Source of the DNA: DASYML01 sp036399835
Lineage (GTDB): Bacteria; Acidobacteriota; Blastocatellia; Pyrinomonadales; Pyrinomonadaceae
DNA: 15,147 nucleotides
Assembly (NCBI GenBank): GCA_036399835.1
Contig: DASWMI010000199.1
Span: forward strand, 1 to 15,147
Reading direction: 5' to 3'
The position numbers were made by a program, and so were the translations under genes. Below the pieces are notes generated by a model that saw nothing but the letters and a program-made list of their open reading frames with translations, was not told the origin of the DNA and ran no database searches. Below are positions 7,313 to 13,173 of this stretch, piece by piece. Every line of letters begins with the position of its first letter. Positions within the stretch are counted from its first letter, which is position 1.

Positions 7313-8967
7313 CGGCGATTGAGCGCGAGAGGCCGCCAGAGCGATTGCAGGCGCTTACCGCTGGCGGTTTGCAGCATGCTCATCGCGCCCATGTAGAAAT
7401 AGCCGAAGAAGAAAAGGAAGAGGAAAGGTATCGTGCCCCACATGTGCATACGCAGGGCGTAGAGCATGGCGAGCAGGAAGTAGCCAGCGAAGCTCAGCTC
7501 CAGCAAAGGCAGCAGCCCGCGCTTGCGCTTATATTTCTTGTTCTTCCAGGTCTCGTCTGCGCTCGTCTCGACCTGATACTTGGGCGTGCGGACAAACTCT
7601 GATTTCAGCCCGACCAGCGCCTCTATGACGGCGCGCGCATTCGAGAAGGCCAGACCTATACCGAGCGACATGACGAGCGGCAGGTGAAGCAGACGCGGCG
7701 CGCGGCGCTTATCCAGATACCAGATGCCCGTGCCGTAAAAGAGTATGACCGAGATGGTCGAGAAAAAGAGCAGGGGCACGTCAAAGAGCATGAGGTGATA
7801 GAAGCCCTGCTGGTAGCGCACGAGCAGGAGCGGGAATTGGAGCAGGCTGATAAAGATCATCAGCGGATAGCTGATGTTGCCCGTCAGACGAAAGAACATC
7901 TCAAGCTTGACGCGCAAGGGGAGCGGCGAGAGCCAGATGCGCCGATAGAGCTTGATGCCGACCTGCATCACGCCTTTGGCCCAGCGCCGCTGCTGCGCCT
8001 TAAAAGCATTTATCTCGACGGGTATCTCCGCGGGCGCGTCCTCGTCCAGCAGATAGATAAAGCGCCAGCCCATAAGCTGAGCGCGAAAAGAGAGGTCCGT
8101 GTCTTCCGTCAACGTATCGTGCTGCCAGCCGCCACTCAGCTCTATCGTCTTACGCCGCCAGATGCCAGCCGTCCCGTTAAAGTTAAAGAAGCCGCCCGTG
8201 CGGTTTCTCACCGTCTGCTCGACGACGAAGTGGCCGTCGAGCATGATGGTCTGAACGCGCGTCAGCAAATTGTAAGAGCCGTTGATGTGCGACCAACGCA
8301 TCTGCGCGCAGCCGACAAGCGGGTCCGTAAAGTAGTGGACCAGCTTACGCAGGCAATCCGGCCTCGGCACAAAGTCGGCATCGAAGATGGCGAGCAGCTC
8401 TCCCTTCGCCGTCTGTAATCCGTTGGCGAGCGCGCCAGCCTTAAAGCCCGTGCGGTCCGTGCGATGGACGTAGCAGATGTCGAAGCCCAGGTTGGCGTAA
8501 TACTGCACGGTCGCTTCGGCCAGCTTGACGGTCTCGTCAGTCGAATCGTCAAGCACCTGTATCTCCAAACGGTCGCGCGGGTAGTCAATATCCGTCACAG
8601 CTTTGAGGAGACGTTCGACGACGTACATCTCGTTAAAGAGCGGAAGCTGTACGGTAATGCGCGGCAAATCCTCTTCGCTGTAATGGCCCTTCGCTTGCGG
8701 CTTGATCTTGCGATAGCGCCAGAAGTCCACGACCTGCTTGATGCGATACGCGCCGTAGATGGCGAGGATGCCGAGGAGCGTGAAATAGAGTATGAGAATC
8801 GTGTAATCGAAAGAGTCTAGCTGGTAGAGCGGGCTGATGTTCCCGTAGGTCTTGTCTATACCGTCGTGGAAATACTTGCGGAAGGTGGCGTCAATCATCC
8901 GCCAGGCTTCCTCTCTGGTCGGCTGCGTATCTAAAGCGGCGAAGATGCTGAGAAACATTGAAGTCAA
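7306..8967 (-). CDS. Membrane GT2 glycosyltransferase, cellulose/mannan-synthase-like
   Basis: 553 aa. It is predicted to polymerise a beta-linked polysaccharide at the inner membrane from a nucleotide sugar. One TM segment (about 55-76) precedes the catalytic domain (103-335). Catalytic motifs are all present: LDDSTDE (139-145), FDADF (195-199), TEDTD (287-291) and QQRRW (325-329, QxxRW). About four or five C-terminal TM segments follow (365-384, 393-417, 428-450, 486-506, 511-530), with the SEFVRTPKY motif (456-464) typical of bacterial CslA-like enzymes. The start is read as TTG at 8967, because GGAG at 8978-8981 is 10 bases upstream of it. The internal ATG at 8958 would be 19 bases from that site. 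No PilZ domain or BcsB-like partner is present, so the product (glucan, mannan or other) is undecided. Confidence 0.92.
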   Translation of the reverse strand: MTSMFLSIFAALDTQPTREEAWRMIDATFRKYFHDGIDKTYGNISPLYQLDSFDYTILILYFTLLGILAIYGAYRIKQVVDFWRYRKIKPQAKGHYSEEDLPRITVQLPLFNEMYVVERLLKAVTDIDYPRDRLEIQVLDDSTDETVKLAEATVQYYANLGFDICYVHRTDRTGFKAGALANGLQTAKGELLAIFDADFVPRPDCLRKLVHYFTDPLVGCAQMRWSHINGSYNLLTRVQTIMLDGHFVVEQTVRNRTGGFFNFNGTAGIWRRKTIELSGGWQHDTLTEDTDLSFRAQLMGWRFIYLLDEDAPAEIPVEINAFKAQQRRWAKGVMQVGIKLYRRIWLSPLPLRVKLEMFFRLTGNISYPLMIFISLLQFPLLLVRYQQGFYHLMLFDVPLLFFSTISVILFYGTGIWYLDKRRAPRLLHLPLVMSLGIGLAFSNARAVIEALVGLKSEFVRTPKYQVETSADETWKNKKYKRKRGLLPLLELSFAGYFLLAMLYALRMHMWGTIPFLFLFFFGYFYMGAMSMLQTASGKRLQSLWRPLALNRRV

Positions 8968-9014
8968 AATCTGAAAGCTCCAAAACCGGCAAAGAGGCTG
9001 ACCCTAAACAACCG

Positions 9015-9108
9015 AACGGCGCTTGAGAGCATGAAACAGCCGTTAGCTCCCTCGCGCCATCAGCAGAACGAGCAGCACCGGGCGCTAAGGATGCCTCTGC
9101 GCTGCTCG
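9015..9108 (-). other. Structured leader upstream of the GT2 gene
   Basis: Two inverted repeats lie between the predicted transcription start (about 9116) and the GT2 start. CGAGCAGC (9069-9076) pairs with GCTGCTCG (9101-9108), a perfect 8-bp stem. AACGGC (9015-9020) pairs with GCCGTT (9039-9044), a 6-bp stem. No known riboswitch class was recognised. The rest of the gap 8968-9248 holds the promoter described next and no gene. Confidence 0.4.
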
Positions 9109-9123
9109 CCACATTCGACGCAC

Positions 9124-9151
9124 ATTTTAGCCTAAGAGATCTCTTTCTCAA
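9124..9151 (-). promoter_or_regulatory. Predicted promoter of the GT2 gene with palindromic operator in the spacer
   Basis: On the - strand, TTGAGA (9146-9151) and TAAAAT (9124-9129) are separated by 16 bases. The spacer contains a perfect 12-bp palindrome, AAGAGATCTCTT (9134-9145), a natural place for a repressor or a MerR-like activator. Transcription would start near 9116, leaving a leader of about 150 bases. Confidence 0.5.
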
Positions 9152-9248
9152 AGGCCGCCCAGACTTCCCCGGAGGTTCGATTTGAAATTAAGACGAGGCC
9201 AAAGACCGGCCTTGATTTTCAACCCGGCACGCTTCTACTGGTCCACTT

Positions 9249-9737
9249 CTAGGGCTTCGACTGAGGTTTATTCTGCGGCGGCTTGATGGCATCCTTCTGC
9301 GGCGGCTTAATCCCTCGCCCCGGCGCATCTATAGCGGGGTCTGAAGGACTCATCTCCTCCTGCGCGGGCCTGGCAGATTCCGCGCTCGGCGCTGGCGGAG
9401 GCGGAGGCTGTGCGGGTACGGATGTATTTCTTTCCTCGACTGGGGTCGGGGGAGTTGCGGCGTCCGGCATGGTCGCGGGAGCGGCTGCCCCTGTGCCGCT
9501 TCTGCCTGCCGTGCTATTTGAACGACCGCTTCTCTTCCTGCGCGCACGGCGGGCCTGCTCGCCCGAACGTTTTGCGCTGGCGCGACGCGTCCTGCCCTGC
9601 TGTCTTCTCATCACACTGCTGCCAGCGCCCTGACCGTCAAAGGCCATCACAATCAGCTCTGCGCCGGAGAGGACCAGAGAGATAGTCAGGATAAAGAAGA
9701 GGCTGGCGAATCCACTGACGGTAGGTTTGCTCATCAT
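9249..9737 (-). CDS. Small single-pass membrane protein with basic, Pro-rich tail, function unknown
   Basis: 162 aa, not recognised as a known family. Residues 9-32 form one TM helix (GFASLFFILTISLVLSGAELIVMA). Residues 44-72 are strongly basic (RRQQGRTRRASAKRS ... RRARRKRSGR). Residues 80-162 are disordered and rich in Pro, Ala and Ser, with PPPPPAP at 111-117 and a final repeat IKPPQKDA/IKPPQNKP. The DNA of that repeat is a 14-base direct repeat, TTCTGCGGCGGCTT at 9271 and 9295 with a 24-base period. The start has two adjacent ATGs and no good ribosome site. It follows the upstream four-helix protein gene by only 23 bases, so the two are probably co-transcribed. The basic stretch could bind lipid head groups, nucleic acid or an anionic polymer; this is inference only. 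The composition makes coding status less certain than for its neighbours. Confidence 0.65.
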   Translation of the reverse strand: MMSKPTVSGFASLFFILTISLVLSGAELIVMAFDGQGAGSSVMRRQQGRTRRASAKRSGEQARRARRKRSGRSNSTAGRSGTGAAAPATMPDAATPPTPVEERNTSVPAQPPPPPAPSAESARPAQEEMSPSDPAIDAPGRGIKPPQKDAIKPPQNKPQSKP

Positions 9738-9760
9738 GCTTGCTCGCTCTGCTCAGAATC

Positions 9761-10303
9761 CTAAACGCCTCCACCGTAGCTTCCGCCCGCTGGTCCACCA
9801 AAGCTCGGCGGCGGCGGCGGCGCGTCCGGCCCGCCCTTACGCTTTTCAAAAATCGGGACGGCGATCAGCCCGCCAATGGTGGCAAAGACTACGACCATCA
9901 GAAAACCGAACAAGGCTCCGGGCAGCGCCAGCAGCAGTTGTTGTGAAAGAGGCATGCTGTATTGCATCTCCATCTGCCTGCGGAAAATCTCCGCCTGGTC
10001 CGGGTTGAGCCTTTCCAGCATGCCTGTTATCAAGCCGAGCATGGGGTTGCGGACCAGCAGATTGAGCGGCAGGCCGACGATGAGATTGATAAACGCTCCG
10101 ATGAGGCCCGCCATCGCGCCAAGCTGCGCGCCCTCTCCGACGCTGACGGCCACGGGTGAACGCTTGATGTAGAGATAGGTGGCGAGCGCGCCGCCGAGCA
10201 AGACCCAGAGACAACAGCAGTTGGCGATGTTGATAAAGGGAATGGCCGAAAGCAGTCCGAGGAGGACGCCGCCGATAAGTGCAGGTTGTAGTTTATTGTT
10301 CAT
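9761..10303 (-). CDS. Conserved-looking four-helix membrane protein, function unknown
   Basis: 180 aa. Hydrophobic segments lie at about 7-25, 28-46, 61-84 and 122-150. The second begins with NIANCCCLW, carrying three adjacent Cys residues (29-31). A more polar amphipathic stretch (LERLNPDQAEIFRRQMEMQYSM) lies between the third and fourth segments. The tail after residue 157 is Pro/Gly-rich and probably disordered (PDAPPPPPSFGGPAGGSYGGGV). Small membrane proteins of this general layout with an N-terminal ALIGG(V/I)...IPFINIANCCC motif are familiar to me from Acidobacteriota, but I know no assigned function. It lies 87 bases after the DUF2085 gene and 23 bases before the Pro-rich protein gene. 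No typical ribosome site is visible; AAAGAG directly abuts the ATG. Confidence 0.82.
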   Translation of the reverse strand: MNNKLQPALIGGVLLGLLSAIPFINIANCCCLWVLLGGALATYLYIKRSPVAVSVGEGAQLGAMAGLIGAFINLIVGLPLNLLVRNPMLGLITGMLERLNPDQAEIFRRQMEMQYSMPLSQQLLLALPGALFGFLMVVVFATIGGLIAVPIFEKRKGGPDAPPPPPSFGGPAGGSYGGGV

Positions 10304-10311
10304 CTCTTTGA

Positions 10312-10333
10312 GTCAGTCAAGGGGTCAGTCAAG
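10312..10333. repeat. Tandem 10-base repeat upstream of the four-helix protein gene
   Basis: GTCAGTCAAG occurs twice (10312-10321 and 10324-10333) with a 12-base period, starting 9 bases upstream of the ATG. On the coding strand each copy contains TTGACTGAC. It could be a protein site, a pair of -35-like elements or a simple slippage repeat. Confidence 0.6.
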
Positions 10334-10390
10334 CAAACGTCAAAGGGCCGGACCTTGAGAATAATCGTTTAGGATTTCTCTTATGCTTTT

Positions 10391-11017
10391 TCAGATGCGG
10401 CTTGAAGGCGAGCCGTAATCGCTCAGCTCGTCATGCTCGGGCGATAAAGGCTGCGCGGCTCTCAGGCTCTTCTCCTTGTCGCTTCGCCTGAAGATGCCGC
10501 GCCAGCTTTGGCGGCTGAGGTCCAGCAGGCCGGGGACGACGAAGAAAGCGCAAACCGCGCTAAAAAATGCGCCTGTGATAAAACGAGAGAGATGCGTATT
10601 GGACCAGATATTGAGCACTCCGAGCGTCCAGTCAATCGCTAACGGCATGATGGCAACGAAGAGCCAGAGACGCGCGGGCGTCTCCAAATTCTTGAGAGGA
10701 CGCACGAGCGGATAGAGCAGCGTGCCGAGCAGGAAGCCCGCATAGATACCCGTACAGCGCGCACAGACGGCCAGCGCGTGCCCTTCCAGATGAAAAGAGC
10801 GTTCCGAAATTTGATGACAGACGTAGCCGAAGGCCGAGTAAATCATCGCGGCCATTGATTCGTGCCCGCTCGCCAGCAGCAGCGGCGCAGCCATCATCAC
10901 CGCGACCAAGAGAGCCGCGCCCGCGACCGTCAAGCTCCACAACAGGAGCGCCCGGCGCGCAAATTCCTCTGCGACCGGCCCGCATTGCCTGACATATTTT
11001 TCGGCAGGAGCGAACAT
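10391..11017 (-). CDS. DUF2085 family membrane protein
   Basis: 208 aa. The family signature is clear: YVCHQISERSF (65-75), then AVCARCTGIYAGFLLG (83-98), then a PLAIDW helix (125-130) and SNTHLSRFITGAFFSA (139-154). TM segments lie at about 23-48, 83-104, 116-136 and 145-166. The clustered Cys and His residues suggest metal or redox binding, but the biochemical role of DUF2085 proteins is not known to me. The C-terminal 40 residues are polar and probably cytoplasmic. The ATG lies 6 bases after the glpX stop codon with no separate ribosome site, so translation is probably coupled to glpX. Confidence 0.9.
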   Translation of the reverse strand: MFAPAEKYVRQCGPVAEEFARRALLLWSLTVAGAALLVAVMMAAPLLLASGHESMAAMIYSAFGYVCHQISERSFHLEGHALAVCARCTGIYAGFLLGTLLYPLVRPLKNLETPARLWLFVAIMPLAIDWTLGVLNIWSNTHLSRFITGAFFSAVCAFFVVPGLLDLSRQSWRGIFRRSDKEKSLRAAQPLSPEHDELSDYGSPSSRI

Positions 11018-11023
11018 TGTAAT

Positions 11024-12073
11024 CTAAAATCTAATCACAGAATCCGGCCCGCCCTCTACGTGGACCGTATCTACAAAGCGTATGTGCCTGGATTCTGTCG
11101 TCATGACGAGCGAGTGTGTACGCTTGCCAGTGCCGAAGAAGCGTACTCCCTTGAGCAGCGCGCCGTCAGTCACGCCCGTCGCCGCGAAGATGACCTTTTT
11201 GCCCGGGGCGAGGTCGTCCGTGTCGTAAATCTTGTTCGGGTCGTTGATGCCCATCTCGCGCAGGCGAGCCAGCACTTCCTCCTGCGGCGGCACTTTATCC
11301 TTATCCACGCCGAGCCGCTCAGGGTCAAAGACTAGCCGCGTCTGAATCTCGCCGTTCAAACACTTCATCGCCGCCGCCGTGAGAACGCCTTCGGGCGCGC
11401 CGCCGATGCCCATCAGCGCGTGTATGTTCGTGCCCGCGACCGCCGCAGAGATGCCCGCCGAAAGATCGCCGTCGCCAATCAGGCGTATGCGTGCGCCCGC
11501 CTCGCGCACTTCATCAATCAGCTTTTTGTGGCGCGAGCGTTCGAGCACGATCACCGTCAGGTCATCTATATCGCGCCCAAGCCGCCGCGCTATGTTCTTG
11601 AGATTGTCTTTGACGGGCGCGTCTATATCAACCACGCCGCGACACGATGGACCGACGACGATCTTGTCCATGTAGATGTCCGGCGCGTTGAGCAGGCCGC
11701 CGCGCTCAGCCGCCGCGAGCACTGCGATAGCGTTGTTTGCGCCGAGCGCGCAGAGGTTCGTGCCTTCGAGCGGGTCAACGGCGATGTCAACCTCCGGGTA
11801 AGCGTCGCGCGCATCCTCAGGCGCTTTGTAGCCCGTCCCCATCTCTTCGCCTATGTAGAGCATGGGCGCTTCATCGCGCTCGCCCTCGCCGATGACGATA
11901 CGCCCGCGCATCGGCACAGTATCCATCACTTCACGCATCGCCTCGACCGCCACGTGGTCCGAATACTTGCGGTCGCCCTGGCCCATCGTGCGCGCCGCCG
12001 CGATGGCCGCAGCCTCGCACACGCGCAGGAAGTCCAGAGACAACTCGCGCTCCATCCTCAACTCGTGTCCCAT
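11024..12073 (-). CDS. glpX: Fructose-1,6-bisphosphatase, class II
   Basis: 349 aa from ATG 12073. It hydrolyses fructose-1,6-bisphosphate to fructose-6-phosphate, a committed step of gluconeogenesis, in the cytoplasm with Mg2+ or Mn2+. Family landmarks in order (numbering from this start): LDFLRVCEAAAIAAARTMGQGDR near the N-terminus, the metal-binding GEGERDEAPMLYIGEE (about 62-77), DPLEGTN (100-106), the substrate region GDGDLSAGI (200-208) and MGIGGAPEGV (221-230). The usual GlpX length of about 320-350 aa fits. The frame is open 71 codons further upstream, but that extension has no family similarity. The chosen ATG has AAGAG 4-5 bases and AGGAG about 12 bases upstream. As the first gene of a probable operon with DUF2085, it lies divergently from a secreted-protein gene. 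Confidence 0.96.
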   Translation of the reverse strand: MGHELRMERELSLDFLRVCEAAAIAAARTMGQGDRKYSDHVAVEAMREVMDTVPMRGRIVIGEGERDEAPMLYIGEEMGTGYKAPEDARDAYPEVDIAVDPLEGTNLCALGANNAIAVLAAAERGGLLNAPDIYMDKIVVGPSCRGVVDIDAPVKDNLKNIARRLGRDIDDLTVIVLERSRHKKLIDEVREAGARIRLIGDGDLSAGISAAVAGTNIHALMGIGGAPEGVLTAAAMKCLNGEIQTRLVFDPERLGVDKDKVPPQEEVLARLREMGINDPNKIYDTDDLAPGKKVIFAATGVTDGALLKGVRFFGTGKRTHSLVMTTESRHIRFVDTVHVEGGPDSVIRF

Positions 12074-12226
12074 TACGCTCTTTTTCTCCTGATAATGAAA
12101 GTGACTTGCGTCGCGGAAGCCTTCGGCTGCTAACCTTTGCGCGCAGGCGGAAGAAATGCGCACGTATAGTAACAGAGCAGGCAGAAAAAATGTAGCAATC
12201 AGAATGCGCTGCTTCTCATCTGACAG

Positions 12227-12238
12227 GAAAACGTTTTC
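12227..12238. promoter_or_regulatory. Perfect palindrome, LacI-family-type operator candidate
   Basis: GAAAACGTTTTC is a perfect 12-bp palindrome with a central CpG, the form typical of LacI/GalR-family operators (compare FruR/Cra and PurR sites). It lies in the divergent glpX/secreted-protein gap, 14 bases before the -35 box of the + strand promoter. The 314-base gap 12074-12387 otherwise holds the promoter and leader repeats listed next. No clear glpX promoter was found in it. Confidence 0.45.
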
Positions 12239-12252
12239 GCCGGAATAAGCAT

Positions 12253-12281
12253 TTGACACATCATGGAAACGACAGTATAAA
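12253..12281 (+). promoter_or_regulatory. Near-consensus sigma70 promoter
   Basis: TTGACA (12253-12258), a perfect -35, is separated by 17 bases from TATAAA (12276-12281), a 5/6 -10. The start point would be near 12288, giving a leader of about 100 bases to the ATG at 12388. This is the best promoter in the window and drives the two secreted-protein genes. Confidence 0.8.
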
Positions 12282-12300
12282 GCCACTGTTAATAGCGCTC

Positions 12301-12348
12301 CCCAGTTAACAAGAGCCTCGCTCCTTACTGGGTCTTGCTCTTGTCAAC
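12301..12348 (+). other. Leader with two interleaved inverted repeats
   Basis: CCCAGT (12301-12306) can pair with ACTGGG (12327-12332). GTTAACAAGAGC (12305-12316) can pair with GCTCTTGTCAAC (12337-12348) with one mismatch. The left arms share two bases and the pairings interleave, so the RNA could form either stem or a pseudoknot-like fold. It lies inside the predicted leader, 39 bases before the ATG. Confidence 0.5.
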
Positions 12349-12387
12349 CTCACATTCAAATCTATTTGTCTAGAAGGAGATTTCCAG

Positions 12388-13158
12388 ATGAAAAGCCAAA
12401 AAAAATCTGTCCTGCTACTTGTAACCCTTGCCCTTACAGTAGTGGTCTCTTCTGCCGCGTTGCAGGAGCAGACGCAAAAGAATTCAATGCCATCAAGTCA
12501 GGAAGAGGCGACGCCCGTTCAAGAAGGGGTAATGACTGAAAAGCAGCGGGTTCACGCTAATCTTTTTAAGAAACAGTATGAATACAGAAAGGCTAAGAAG
12601 CTCAGTTCGCTCACAGGAAACGACACTGTAGGTGTTGAAATAGGTATTCCCAACATACCTTCTTCCCCATCTCCACCTACTTTTAGTCTTTACGAATTCC
12701 TCAAAAGCTTATCATGCCAGGCAGACGCTATTGTTGTCGGAGCAGTAAAGAGTAAATCCGCCCAACTAACGGAAGATGAAACGTTCATTTTTACTGATTA
12801 TGAAGTAAGAGTAGAAGAGATTATTAAGAATAATGTGGCGGCTGCAATCCAAGTCAAGGGCGAGCTGACTTTGGCTCGACCCGGAGGGGTAGTTTCACTT
12901 AACGGGCGCACTATTTACGCTCTGGACAGGTCATTCAAACCTCTTGAACTGGGCGGTCGCTATTTACTATTCCTACAATTCATCCCGTCAACGGGAGCCT
13001 ACAAGCAGCTTAATAGTAAAGGAAGCTACCAAATAAAAGAGGGCAATAAGAGAATTAAGCTCACGAATGAGCCATTGCCTAGCGAGCTAGAGAACGGCGA
13101 TGATGTCGACTCTTTCCTCAACGAACTCCGCCACGCTAACAACTCTTGCCACAATTAA
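12388..13158 (+). CDS. Secreted protein of unknown function, possible NTR/TIMP-like core
   Basis: 256 aa. Residues 1-24 are a signal peptide (MKSQKKSVLLLVTLALTVVVSSAA). Residues 25-98 are polar, with a basic stretch around 60-73 and a Pro-rich linker at 88-98. The core (106-215) reads SLSCQADAIVVGAVKS ... YEVRVEEIIKNN ... GRTIYALDRSFKPLELGGRYLLFLQFI. This pattern (Cys-x-Ala-Asp, then V-x-G-x-V, a YxVxVEEIxK strand and a late GGRYLLFL strand) recalls the OB-fold of netrin/TIMP-like domains. The resemblance is by eye only. There are just two Cys, C110 and C254, which could form a disulfide. AAGGAG at 12374-12379, 8 bases from the ATG, is an excellent ribosome site. The gene is far more AT-rich than the left and middle parts of the window. 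The protease gene follows after 15 bases, so they form one transcript. Confidence 0.88.
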   Translation: MKSQKKSVLLLVTLALTVVVSSAALQEQTQKNSMPSSQEEATPVQEGVMTEKQRVHANLFKKQYEYRKAKKLSSLTGNDTVGVEIGIPNIPSSPSPPTFSLYEFLKSLSCQADAIVVGAVKSKSAQLTEDETFIFTDYEVRVEEIIKNNVAAAIQVKGELTLARPGGVVSLNGRTIYALDRSFKPLELGGRYLLFLQFIPSTGAYKQLNSKGSYQIKEGNKRIKLTNEPLPSELENGDDVDSFLNELRHANNSCHN

Positions 13159-13173
13159 AAAAGGTCACAAATA

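Noticed and set aside
7684..8418. 244-codon open frame on the + strand
   Set aside because: Antisense to the catalytic and membrane part of the GT2 gene; charged shadow composition.
8891..9151. 86-codon frame on the - strand between the GT2 and Pro-rich protein genes
   Set aside because: Overlaps the GT2 start in another frame, spans the predicted promoter and leader hairpins, and shows no domain.
11420..12133. 237-codon open frame on the + strand
   Set aside because: Antisense to glpX; no domain or ribosome site.
12074..12286. 71-codon N-terminal extension of the glpX reading frame
   Set aside because: No similarity to GlpX, covers the divergent promoter and the palindrome, and a standard GlpX start with upstream AAGAG/AGGAG exists at 12073.
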